A DNA stretch of 64,000 nt, from contig OZ007506.1 of NCBI GenBank assembly GCA_963931865.1, forward strand, positions 186,001-250,000, written 5' to 3'. A model generated the notes under the pieces. The model was not told the origin of the DNA, made no database searches, and saw nothing but the letters and a program-made list of their open reading frames with translations. Positions 53,357-63,816 of this stretch are shown here, piece after piece (the first letter of the stretch is position 1; each line of letters opens with the position of its first letter). Source of the DNA: Axinella damicornis. Lineage: Eukaryota; Porifera; Demospongiae; Axinellida; Axinellidae. A program made the position numbers and the translations under genes.

Positions 53357-55241
53357 CTAAAATTGAGGTCCACCACCGGAATAGTTCCCTGAAATTTCAG
53401 CACCACTGAAGTCAAAGCCAGGATTCTGTAAGGCAGTGATTGTAACTCTGGTTATTATATAGTTGGGGGACAGGGCTATTGGTAACTGCTGGGACAATAC
53501 TGCTATCAAAGTGTGGATGATGTAATGAACAGTGAATCAGGTATGTGAATGATGGAGTATGAATAGAATAAGTGGTGCACTAAACATCCCATCCAAACAG
53601 ATGGAGGACTTAAATCCACAGCCAACAAACCTTTGAAGGTTGTGTGACCACATAGTGTGTGCTTGCAGCACATACAGGAACTATCTAGAATGCACAGAAT
53701 GGGATAACTATGTAGCTTTGTTCCAGGGGTGCAAGTGACAAATGCTGGGGTGAGAATGCCTGGGAACGAGCAAAGCACACAACAGGAATGGGATTATCAT
53801 GGAATGAGAATGAGAATGGGATTATCGATCATGCATGCACAGTGTATGTACTGAGGTGGAAGGGACTACTAAAGTGGAGCACCACTAACCTCTCTTTGGA
53901 ATCTCTCAAGGGTCAGTTTCCTCTCCATCTGGTCAAACACCCACGGATCACACTTGTACTGGCCTCCCTCCAGCAGAGACCGCCAGCAGTTTCCAGCACT
54001 CCGGTCCGACTTCACAAGCACCACTCTCAAAAGCTTATTGTCTTCTGCAGGGCGACAGAGGAAGGTTGATGGAGGGAGGCCCAGATGTGAGGTAGTCCCG
54101 GACGTACCTACCTAATGTCCATACACATTCATCAGCAAGCACAGTGCCAAAGAGTTTACCCTGTAGCAAGACAAGAGGAACATAGTCCACTGATATCACT
54201 TCTCATTCACTCTTTTGACAGTTGTGTTCGGATTCTTTGCACAATAGCATGTGAATAGATGCATCCACAGGCATCACCATCAATACGAGAGAAAAAGATC
54301 TTACGCAAATGAAATTAAGTGCAGGCAGCCATTTTGAGTGCAAGGACATGACAGTATCAGGGGGGGTAGGACAAGATCACGTGCACTGTCATTTTGTATG
54401 ACGTAATGCAAAGTCGTTCTACTGCTTTTCTCCGTGGAAGAAGGCTGCATTGCGCTTTCAAAGCATCCTGAAGAGTAACCTCCATGCAAAGACTGTGACC
54501 GAACTGGGTATAAGCCACTACACACTACTACGTGCCTGTACTGAGCAGTTATGTAAGTGTCCATGCGGACTCACCGAGAATATCAGCGAATGCAGACTTG
54601 TCGACCGCACTCAAGTGTTTAGCATCAGGTAGGAAGTCAATAAAGCGATCGAACCCCATCGAACCCCAGCGATAAGTCAGCGCTAGAGCTGTTACTAGTC
54701 TGCTAGTTCCGCATACTTCTTGTATATTATTGTGCACTATCCCTATGGAATTTTAATTGTACCACGTGCGCACAGACCTTGTCCCACCCCCCCTGTGACA
54801 GTATGGCAAAAAAAATTACCAACAGGGCGTATACATATAGCCAATCGAATGCACTGACATACAAATTGCAGCAGACGTCATACGCCTTTGCACGTGATTA
54901 TGCTGTAATTAAGCTACATAATTCTGCATCAACAATGGCCAGACATACATGCTTATATGGCCTTGGCCCTAATGCCCTACTTCCTGCCGGACCAATTGTT
55001 TGTGGTATGTCAGCTGCATGTCATGAGGTTGGCAGCTCTGCAAGACCCTTCTCACCTTAATCACCTCCTTGTCGCAGATGATCACAGTAATGGACCTGGG
55101 CTTGATCTCACAGTGGATATCTCGGGACCTGGTTCCCATGGCAACCTCCACCTCTATGTAGACTTCCTCTATGGTTTGACCCCACTGGCCCCAGGGCACA
55201 CTGCAGTACACCACCCCCGACCGCTCATCGAAGTCAGACAT
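53357..55241 (-). CDS. NUDCD2: NudC domain-containing protein 2
   Basis: Four exons in transcript order: 55056-55241 (ATG 55241), 54112-54160, 53890-54044 and 53357-53425 (TAG). The product is 152 residues, against about 157 in human. It begins MSDFDERSGVVYCSVPWGQW and continues with the CS/p23-like fold: QTIEEVYIEVEV, then GKLFGTVLADECVWTL, then DPWVFDQMERKLTLERFQ, then NPGFDFSGAEISGNY. All four exons match NUDCD2 in order, with phases 0, 1 and 0. NUDCD2 is a cytosolic HSP90 co-chaperone linked to LIS1 stability and centriole biology. The last exon ends 162 bp from the receptor B stop on the other strand, so the two 3' UTRs probably overlap. Confidence 0.94.
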
Positions 55242-55330
55242 GCCAGGATCAGGAACGTTACATGTCGAGCTGCGCCAGGCCACACCCCCATATAATAATA
55301 ATTATTATGCGCTATAATTATGCATGCATA

Positions 55331-55338
55331 TGACGTCA
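55331..55338. promoter_or_regulatory. CRE palindrome TGACGTCA near the NUDCD2 start
   Basis: A full cAMP-response-element palindrome lies 90 bp upstream of the NUDCD2 ATG. It could serve NUDCD2 and any plus-strand gene starting near 55340. Confidence 0.5.
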
Positions 55339-55492
55339 TAGGAGTAAGCAGTCGAGTCGATATAGATGGGATGACCAAGAAGATATTGTGCGCTGCTGGC
55401 TAAGTCGGCAATATCTGCAAGGTGCCGATAACACGACGTCGCCGTGTTCCCATTATTCCATTCTGGATGGGCGACCCGTTCTCGCTAAGGAG
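55334..55492 (+). other. Unrecognised candidate exon opposite NUDCD2
   Basis: An open frame follows an in-frame TGA and runs to a good donor (AAGGAG|GTATGC). It reads DDQEDIVRCWLSRQYLQGAD and then TTSPCSHYSILDGRPVLAKE. It has no ATG, so a real gene would need an upstream exon or a non-standard start. The next acceptor (about 55566) leads quickly to a stop. The composition looks protein-like but I do not recognise the family. Confidence 0.25.
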
Positions 55493-57188
55493 GTATGCAA
55501 CACAGTATTACATAATTTAAATGCTTGTGCAGATAAATTATTTAGTCTGGTTTCTCTCTTGTGCAGATGGGAGTACCAGAGCAACACTACTGTAAAAGCT
55601 GACCATCAAACAGTTAAGTCTTCAGCAAGAGGGGCCCAGCATGCATGTACTCCCAACTAATTTTGCATCTGTTGGCACTCTGGGACTCTTATCGCTATGA
55701 ACATGAAGATTATTATAGGAGGTGCGCTAGCACTGTCGCAAGCCAGCCCACTTCCACACAGGGAGTTGGCTGGCTTGCAAGATGAGCTCTTGGAGCATCA
55801 GATTAATTCTTTCTAGGCCTTTGATGAATGGTGCACTGCAATCACATGATATGTCCAACCTGATATAAATTACCACTAGTATAAATTACCACTGCATCGA
55901 GGTGCACTTGTATTACAGTACTTGCAACTCGGGTTAGCAGAAATAGAAGAGATGGCAGAGCCTCCCTCCCTCCCCTCCCCCCTCCCTTCAGGATGCACCC
56001 TGACCCCAAAGAAGCAAAGTTTTAATGTTGCATTGAGCTGTGTGTTGTCTGAACTGCATTGAGCTGTGGGTTGTCTGTTCCACAGACGCTCTCCTTTCGC
56101 CACTTTCTTGAGGTTCTCCAAACCACCTCTGCGACCTACCATGAAGTAACGAAGGTTTAGTGGAGCAGATGTACCATAAGCAAATTCTGTAGTTGGCGTC
56201 CAAGTATGTCCCACTGTGTAGCAACCATACACATGAAGTGAACCTACCTTGCATGCCAACCATAACACTCTGACTATATCATGTGTCAATAGCACCTTTT
56301 ATGGAATTATTATACACTTAGCAGAATAATTGTTTGTTGTAGTAATCTAGCCTGCATGAGTTATAAGTACCATGTAGAAGTATGCAGAATTATTTTGGCC
56401 ATGGCGACTCTGTGAGCCACGGTGCTGCCTGTGTCAGGCCACCTAATGTGGTTCATCGTGTATCAACTACCTTACACATGCGCAACAGGGGTAAAGCAAT
56501 GCCTTCCGTCTGTGTGTCTGTCTGCAAAAATTAATTCATACAATCAACATGATATTCATATCGCAATACTTTTTCTCACATTGTAATAATACATGATTGC
56601 GAAGATACAGCTGTTCTGTATCTGATACACGTCAATTGCAAGACATGTTGATCAGGTTGTGCATCTGTTGTGCATGTAGACACCAAAGCTCAATGAATGT
56701 GTGTTGGGTTAAATATTCAATGAATAAACTGTAGTTTTGTTGAAAGTGTGTCCAATGTACCAAGGGGGTGACACTCCCATTGACGCCGTAGTCAGAGCTG
56801 CGACCGGGGTCAAGATTTGCTGATAAGCCCGGTCGCAGCTCTGACTATAGCGTGTATGGGAGTGTCACCCCCTTGATGTACTGAGTGTACTGGCTTTGTC
56901 TGGAGGGCTTTTGGTTACTGGCAGCTGCTGTAGCTGAACAAGGGTTCAAATAGGATCAAACCATGATCAGTGCTCTTCACAGAACAAACCATGAATGGAA
57001 CACTCTTTACCTACAATTAACTAGTAAATGATTCACTTAATTACCATCAGGTACTAGTATATAAACAACATTTGGGACACACCATGGCCATTAGCTGCTT
57101 TGTTTGTCAGAATAGCTACACTGTACCACATCAACTAAAACATCACGTAAAGTACACCCAAGCACTTATGTTTCTCTCCCCTCAGGCT
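55493..57188. other. Intergenic region before the PAP2 gene
   Basis: No gene was recognised with confidence. It contains a small inverted repeat around 55740-55775 (GCAAGCCAGCC / GGCTGGCTTGC) and a palindromic insertion (56761-56875). The CTCCCCTCAG acceptor just before the PAP2 ATG suggests that an untranslated first exon of that gene lies here. Confidence 0.5.
56761..56875. mobile_element. Palindromic element with 6-bp target duplication
   Basis: 115-bp inverted repeat with ends CAAGGGGGTGACACTCCCAT and its complement; the arms include GTCAGAGCTGCGACCGG. It is flanked by ATGTAC at 56755-56760 and 56876-56881. Its ends differ from the TAGCC foldback family. Confidence 0.82.
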
Positions 57189-58052
57189 ATGGTTGCGAAT
57201 CACCTCTATGAGCCCCCCAGACTGTTTTACCTGGTTGCTGGGAGACTGAGGGAGATCCCGCTGAGAAGAGTCCTCCTAGCAACGCTACCCTACTTGGTCT
57301 ATCTGCTCATCTTCATGTTCTACAGTGAAATCCGCTCCCTGACACGTCTCTGGGAAGTCTCGCCCCCCAACTATGTCCTTCTGTCAAGTATCGAGTATCA
57401 GTTGTTCCTCTGTCACCCACACCAAGTCCTTTCTCAGTTTGCAAACCCTTTCTTTGACTTTCTGGCAGCCCTACCATACCTCCTTCACTTCCCCCTCCCC
57501 TTCCTCTTTGGAGCTTATCTGGCCGTCAACCCTCGTAGGCGACCCGCCCTATACCCCTACCTATGGTGTGCGGGATGGGTCAACTTGTTAGCCGTCATAT
57601 TCCAGATACTCTGCCCGACAGCACCCCCGTGGTTTGCAGACAACACAGTGTTCGACCAGCAAGGGGGTATCGTCTATGAGCCACCAAATGAGGCTGGATT
57701 TAGGAGATTAGACAAACTGATTGGTTTCAGTCTGTTTCACAATATCTACGCCCAAGCTCCTATCAAGTTTGGGTCTTTCCCGTCCCTCCACAGTGCCCTG
57801 CCAGTGGTGGTGCTGCTAAACCACCCCTGGTTTGGGGTGAGGGTGGCTGCTGTTCACGTGGTGTGGATCGCCCTAGCAGCACTGTATTCGGTTCACCATT
57901 ACCTCATAGACGTGCTGGGGGGCATAGTCCTGGCAGTCATTGTGAGGTACTCCATGCTCAAGATATGGAGCCCCTTCCCAGAACTCCACGAGGTAGAGAG
58001 GGGACTTACAGAGAGAACATCCACTCTTCAAACAGTGGAAGACATTGTGTAG
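57189..58052 (+). CDS. PAP2-superfamily membrane enzyme, Aur1/inositolphosphotransferase-like
   Basis: A 287-residue multi-pass membrane protein in one coding exon. Motifs match Aur1-type lipid phosphotransferases: CPTAPPWF (142-149), SFPSLHS with the likely catalytic His201, and HHYLIDVLGG (236-245) with His237 and Asp241. Hydrophobic stretches at about 28-45, 88-113, 122-141, 203-232 and 238-253 fit six or so helices. In fungi and protists Aur1 makes inositol phosphorylceramide from ceramide and phosphatidylinositol in the Golgi; the animal function is not established, so the substrate is inferred. The ATG at 57189 follows a CTCCCCTCAG acceptor and a 5' UTR intron is likely. The frame is open up to an ATG at 57072, but those extra residues look random. 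Confidence 0.83.
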   Translation: MVANHLYEPPRLFYLVAGRLREIPLRRVLLATLPYLVYLLIFMFYSEIRSLTRLWEVSPPNYVLLSSIEYQLFLCHPHQVLSQFANPFFDFLAALPYLLHFPLPFLFGAYLAVNPRRRPALYPYLWCAGWVNLLAVIFQILCPTAPPWFADNTVFDQQGGIVYEPPNEAGFRRLDKLIGFSLFHNIYAQAPIKFGSFPSLHSALPVVVLLNHPWFGVRVAAVHVVWIALAALYSVHHYLIDVLGGIVLAVIVRYSMLKIWSPFPELHEVERGLTERTSTLQTVEDIV

Positions 58053-58233
58053 TGTATGTCTTTATGTCTCACAGTCTCAGGTATATATCACATGCTGCCT
58101 TGGGCAGCAGATTCAGGCTATTCCCTATAAGTATCACCATTCAGATGTATATATTGCAGTTACCAGATGCTCATTAAACTTTCTTCTCTCTGAGGTCAAA
58201 GCACAGACTGCAGCAACTGCTGCCACCCTGAAC

Positions 58234-58268
58234 TAGCCTCGTTCCCACGCGGCCTGGGAACGAGGCTA
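58234..58268. mobile_element. Minimal 35-bp foldback element with 9-bp target duplication
   Basis: The two termini TAGCCTCGTTCCCA and CTGGGAACGAGGCTA are separated by six bases and flanked by perfect ACCCTGAAC repeats (58225-58233 and 58269-58277). The termini alone are therefore enough for mobility or for long survival. Confidence 0.9.
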
Positions 58269-58349
58269 ACCCTGAACCTGATGAGCAGTACCAGTCATTT
58301 CTTCAAATTGTATTACACTGCATGGAAACAATGGCACTCTAGCTGTCCT

Positions 58350-59718
58350 CTAGATTTGCTGTTGTCCCATCTGCAGCTGCGCCTTTGTCTCCTTGGGCTC
58401 TGAGTAGGGCTCCTGCACATGGACCTCATCCTTGGGCTCCACAACACTCACCTTGGGAGAGAGGGGGGTGGGGAGGGAGATGAGTGCATGCTCATTATTG
58501 AATACAGAGATAACAGATTGCCAAGGCACACTGACCGCAAAGTGCAGAGAACTAATTTCGTCAAAACCTAACAGGACAGAGGCTGTAACAGGACAGAGGC
58601 TGTACTGTAAAAGTAAGCTAAGATATGACAAGTTCAACACCTCTAGAATTATTGATTGCAAGTATCGTCCATGCACCCTTTTCCTGGTACCACGTCAGTT
58701 GAGTGGGCAGTAAATGGTCATCTCACTACTAGCAGCTGCTTCTGTGTTGATTACAATAGTTGGTGCACACCCACTTTGTGTTGATATGCCCCTGCACGTT
58801 AGCCCTGCTTCAAGGCAAGCGTGCATGATGACATCGTCTTCATTGCTGTGGCAGTGGACAAGTGTGTACCGGTCCAGATTAGGAAACAGGCAAAATCGCT
58901 GGTCGGTTGGTCTCATTTTGGTCCCTGAAACTTTGTGCACTCTCCTGCGTTAACTAAATACCGAACAGCTGAGCTCAAGATGAGTTTTGCGCACCACTTG
59001 TCAGAAAATGCAAGTGCTCAAAGCTCAGCAGGCAAAGTCTACCTGCACAGAATGATTCGGGATCCTCAACGACAAAAAGAACTTTTATGTTGTTACCCAA
59101 GACCGACAGTCCAAGAGGTCAAGATCAGCATGATCCTTGGATCAAAATGTCCTGCATTGTTGGACTTTTTTCAATGCTCAACCAACCATCCAGTTCAGGG
59201 TCATCGCTCGCTCCATGAGGGTTGAAGGGGATAGGTATCATCGGTCCAGTTAAACCAGTACACATAGTACTAGTGATGACAGGAGCTTCTCGCTAAAAGG
59301 TTCTCTTGAAACTAACTACACCGGATGTGCTATTCATAATGCACACGTGAAAAGACACTGCTTTCACCACGGGAGGAGACAAAGTTACACATTCTTCCTC
59401 CGCCACCGAAATAAAGATGATGTCATCATGCACTCTTGTCACTCCCACTGGCAACTTATCATCACCAGCAGGATGGGAAACTGGAGGTGGTATGGGTGAT
59501 GCTAGGAATGAGAGTCCAGTGTGAAACCTTAGTTTCCGTACCTGGTCAGGAAGGGGTTTCTTGGGTCCACTCTTTCCCGTGGCATCGTGCGGGAGCATGA
59601 TCTTCACCTTGATCCCTAGCACACCTGGGAAGTACCAAGTGCACACACACGTCTTGATACAGACAAATAAAGTTTCGGTTAATTTTCCGTGCTTGGAGAA
59701 GTTAGTACACACCCAGTA

Positions 59719-59810
<92 letters not shown>

Positions 59811-62800
59811 GGGGAAGACCCACTAGCTAATACTGATACAGACATTCTTGAATGTGTACTGTGCCAATCCCAGTCTAGCAGCTAGCCCCTTCCAACTGGC
59901 CAATCCCAGTCTAGCAGCTAGCCCCCTCCAACTGGGCGAAGCCGTGCACGAAAGGCTGAGAGGTCAAGCAAAGTTTGCACTAGGTAATGTTTCCCTGGAA
60001 TGCCAATCACCCGAACCTGTGAACCGGTGGAACACCCATTAACCAATTATACACAAAGTTTAATGGAATGTAATTATCTCCAAACGCGGAATCACTAACT
60101 GTCACGTGATGTGAATCTCTATAAGGGCCTTTACTCTGTATTATCAGCTTCAGAGAAGTCACGTATAATAGACAACTATATTCTAAGGCCTAAGGTATGT
60201 GATCGTACGTGACGTCACATCCGGAGTACTTTCCCAGACGGTTTTGGAGTACTTTTCCATTGAGGTCGGTACTAAACATTGGTGAGTTCGAAGGTCGCGC
60301 GCTGGCGCCGTGTACTGTTTATTCCAATAATGCCAATGAAATAAGTTAGATGCATGTGCTTGATTGATTGCCGAGAAAGAACAAAGGTCTTGATAGCTTA
60401 CTCGGTTGTGGAGAACTTGGCGCTTGATGTTGGCTTGTGCCATCACACAGTATACTTACGTACCAGCGACTTGAGCTGCTTTAACCCTATGCCCCCAAGG
60501 CGCATGCGCAGAAATCAATCGCGTGGTTACACAAACGCTAATGAAAAATGGCGATTTTTGTGTTGTATCGATTCATTGGCATTGTATCTTGTAAAATAGC
60601 TGAGTTCAGGTATTGATAGTTATAGTTATTTGGCTTGAAAACAAACCTGCTTCGTTCCTGAAGTAGTCCCGCGACTTGACAGTGAGGCCTGGGAAAGACA
60701 CAACGGTGGAAACGCGGATTGTCGCTGAGCTCTCGAGAATGACGGCAAAACCACGGCAGAGGTTGGCTGACTGGCCCAGCAACGGTAGGTTTCCAGTGTG
60801 GGTGAGATAACTGGCTAGTACAAACTTTTTTTTTTTTTCTTTCTTTCTTTTCGAGGGGCAACCGCACTCCTGGTAGCCGCAGTTAAACGGTAGCACAAGC
60901 TAAGTGTGACAGTTCGTTCCAATTATCGTGAGCACCATGATAGCTATATATTATAGGGAAGATCAGAAATTATTTAGAGTGCTCTCAAGAAACCGCGCTT
61001 GTGACTCGCTAAGTATTGCAATTCGTTCCAATTAACGCACATGCCACATGGCAACCACGCTCAGTCAATCGCGAGCAATGGCGACCAAAAGGAAGACAAG
61101 ACATTATTACAGCAGTCACAACTTCCCCAGCACGGTGAGTTTTGGCATGCAAGCGTCAGTGAACGACAGCAATCACGGGCGTGTGGTCAGAATCTTCGTG
61201 TGCCTTTCCTAAGAACGGTACTGCCACCGGAAGTCGAAGAGAGCGCTCGATCAATGGCGGCCACGGCGAGACAAAAGCGCTCGTATCTCCACCACCAAGG
61301 TGAGTTTCAGCACAATTTTATGTCACTGCATGATAGCGATCACGACGGTGTAGTCAGAATCTCTGTACGCCATTCCTAGCACTCAAACGTTATTTACATT
61401 ATTTACATTAATTAATCGAGGGGCAACCGCACTCCTGGTAGCCGCGTTGCAACCGGTTGCGACTCGACGGTAGCGCAAGCTAGGTATTGCAACTCATTCC
61501 AATTAACGCACATGCCACGTGAGGTCAACGCCGATCGATTGAGCTGAGTCAGCAATGGCGGCCCAAGGAGAAGACAAGAAACTGTTACAGCGCTCACAAC
61601 TTCGCCAGCACGGTGAGTTTGGCATGTAAGCGTCAGTGAACGACAGCGATCACGGCCGTGTGGTCAGAATCTTCGTGTGACTTTCCTAAGAACGGTACTG
61701 CCACCGGAAGTCGAGAGAGCGCTCGCAATGGCGGCCAACGGCGAGACAAAAGCGTTCATATCTCTACCACCAAAGTGAGTTTCAGCACAATTATTTTGAT
61801 TTTGTGTCACTGCATCATAGCGATCACGACGGTGTAGTCAGAATCTTTGTAGCCCATTCCGAAGTAGTCAAACGTTATTTAATTACGCGGCACAATTTTT
61901 CCTATACCAGGAGTGTAATAATTACATTACGAGGGGCAACCGCACTCCTGGTAGCCGCGTTGGAAACGGTTGCAACTCGCTGGACGCGCAACTGTTCGGT
62001 ACGCGGTATTGCAGCTCATTCCAATTAACGCACGTGTCACGTGAGGACCATGCTCGTCGTCGATAGATATGTCGAGTCAGCAATGGCGTCCAAAAGTAAG
62101 ACAAGAGCTTATTACAGTGCTAACAACTTCGCCATCACGGTGAGTTTTGGCATGTAAGCGTCAGTCAATGATAGCGATCACGGCTGTGTGGTCAGAATCT
62201 TTGTGGGGCCTTCATAAGACTGTACTGGCAACCAACGTCGAAGAGAGCGATCGAGCAATGGCGGCCGACGGTATGACAAAAGCGCTTGTATCTCTGCCAC
62301 CAAGGTGAGTTACAGCACAATTATTTTGATTTTGTGTCACTGCATCATAGCGATCACGACAGTGTAGTCAGAATCTTTGTGGGCCATTCGGAAGTAGTCA
62401 AACGTTTATTATTTAGATTATTTAGATTACACGAGGGGCAACCGCACTCCTGGTAGCCGCGTTGCAACCGGTTGCGACTCGACGGTAGCGCAAGCTAGGT
62501 ATTGCAACTCATTCCAATTAACGCACATGCCACGCGACGTCAACGTCGATCGATTGAGCTGAGTCAGCAATGGCGGCCCAAGGCGAAGACAAGAAACTGT
62601 TACAGCGCTCACAACTTCGCCAGCACGGTGAGTTTTGGCATGTAAGCGTCAGTGAACGACAGCGATCACGGCCGTGTGGTCAGAATCTTCGTGTGCCTTT
62701 CCTAAGAATGGTACTGCCACCGGAAGTCGAAGAGAGCGCTCGAGCAATGGTGGCCAACGGCGAGACAAAAGCGTTCATATCTCTACCACCAAGGTGAGTT

Positions 62801-63816
62801 TCAGCACAATTATTTTGATTTTGTGTCACTGCATCATAGCGATCACGATGGTGTAGTCAGAATCTTTGTAGGCCATTCGGAAATAGTCAAACGTTTATTA
62901 ATTATTTAGATTAGGTTAATTAGATTACATTACGCGGCACAATTTTTCCTATACCAGGAGTGTAATTACGCGGCACAATTTTTCCTATACCAGGAGTGTA
63001 ATTTACGCGGCACAATATTTCCTATACCAGGAGTGTAACTATACGAGTTTTACACCCATGCACACAGAGTGATTGGTGTAAGGATAAAGCCACCTAGCCA
63101 TGAGGCAGTTGTGTATCCAGGCTGATCGCACACATGGCCTGTTTTCAACCACAAGAACCATAAATTGCTTCGGTGCGATCTGATTGGTCAGCAAATATTT
63201 AATCCAGTGGAAAGTTTGCTAGACTCTCTCTACCTTCCGTGTGTTGCTTTGCCAAGAGCGTGTGTGACCGGCTGGGCGGCGAGGGGCTAGTGGCTACACT
63301 GTGCCAATCCATGGTGTGATATTCAGACCCAAGATAAAGAACATAGTCAGGTAATCATAAGGCTGAACAAACTCACGTACCTTGTCTTAAGTGGACATGT
63401 GTGACAGCACTGTCAATATAGTCGATGGTCGGGTGGCCCGCATGGATCCGGAACCCGTCCACAAACTTCATGGACTTGGCCCGCTGTCCCCTCAGCTTGC
63501 CTGATACGATGACCTCACACCCCTTTGCATTACTCTCCATGATGAAACGAAGCACTCCATAGCAAGCTCTGTAACAGACCAGCGTTCCTCGTGAAACAGT
63601 AAAAGCTTCACAGAGTGTTTCTATCATGCACACACACACTATGTCAAGGTTCCACTGCTGGAAACTAAGGAAGGAGAAGTTGGGCTGTCGCAATCAGTCC
63701 ACCACATTAGTTGTAACTGACCTCCGTACTGCCAAGCCTCCAATCAGCTTGTATCTTAATGATTCGCACTGTGCAATGGCACACAGCCCTCTGGCAGCAA
63801 CCTTCTCGGCATACAG
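58350..63816 (-). CDS. RPS3: 40S ribosomal protein S3 (5' partial)
   Basis: Four exons in transcript order: 63722-63816, 63381-63568, 59542-59624 and 58350-58451 (stop TAG). They give 155 residues, the C-terminal two thirds of RPS3. Visible strings are [94 protein letters not shown] and SVVEPKDEV. About 87 N-terminal residues with the KH domain lie past the window end. RPS3 sits at the mRNA entry of the small ribosomal subunit and has a DNA-repair side role in animals. Junctions are phase 2, 1 and 0. The last exon starts GTGAGTGTT, a 5'-splice-like string that is coding here. The C-terminal tail is shorter than in human and differs in sequence. Confidence 0.95.
58452..59541. other. Last RPS3 intron, contents unassigned
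   Basis: 1090-bp intron. Open frames exist on both strands (for example 58935-59225 plus and 58695-58940 minus) but none resembles a known family or has splice support. No snoRNA boxes were recognised. Confidence 0.5.
59725..59809. repeat. (GT)n followed by G34
   Basis: A GT dinucleotide array runs straight into 34 G, in the RPS3 intron 59625-63380. On the RPS3 sense strand this is C34 followed by (AC)n. Confidence 0.95.
59863..59934. repeat. 36-bp tandem duplication
   Basis: Two units begin GCCAATCCCAGTCTAGCAGC at 59863 and 59899. Confidence 0.85.
60210..60217. promoter_or_regulatory. CRE palindrome in a promoter-like patch
   Basis: TGACGTCA followed by an ETS-like CCGGA. About 290 bp downstream is GGCGCATGCGCAG (60500-60512), a full NRF1-type site, and at 60739 an ATG with a nearby donor. 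The group looks like a CpG promoter inside the RPS3 intron. Confidence 0.45.
60853..62935 (+). repeat. Four-unit array of promoter/first-exon-like modules in RPS3 intron
   Basis: Units start with GAGGGGCAACCGCACTCCTG at 60853, 61418, 61931 and 62433 (about 510-560 bp each). Each unit holds two related halves. Half one has an ATG in AATGGCGNCC (61078, 61555, 62083, 62570) and a GTGAGT donor 57-58 nt later. Half two follows ACCGGAAGTCG (the third unit has a degenerate form), with a second ATG (61254, 61728, 62258, 62747) and a GTGAGT donor 44-47 nt later. AATGGCGGC matches the YY1 site and ACCGGAAGT the ETS site. The array is antisense to RPS3. Reading frames drift between units, so coding is doubtful. 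Confidence 0.9.
62932..63041. repeat. 36-37-bp tandem trimer
   Basis: Three units of ACGCGGCACAATTTTTCCTA plus TACCAGGAGTGTAATT, starting at 62932, 62968 and 63005. The same sequence ends array unit 2 (about 61877-61920), so this is the amplified 3' tail of the module. Confidence 0.92.

Noticed and set aside
55876..56295. Minus-strand frame with VGRRGGLENLKKVAKGERL
   Set aside because: It looks somewhat protein-like but contains an internal tandem repeat (CACAGCTCAATGCA), has no convincing splice sites and no recognised family.
58935..59225. 96-codon plus-strand frame in an RPS3 intron
   Set aside because: No recognisable domain, no promoter or splice support, and ordinary length for random sequence.
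63569..63721. Possible box C/D snoRNA in an RPS3 intron, as in vertebrates (U15)
   Set aside because: No paired RTGATGA and CTGA boxes at a plausible distance were found on the sense strand.
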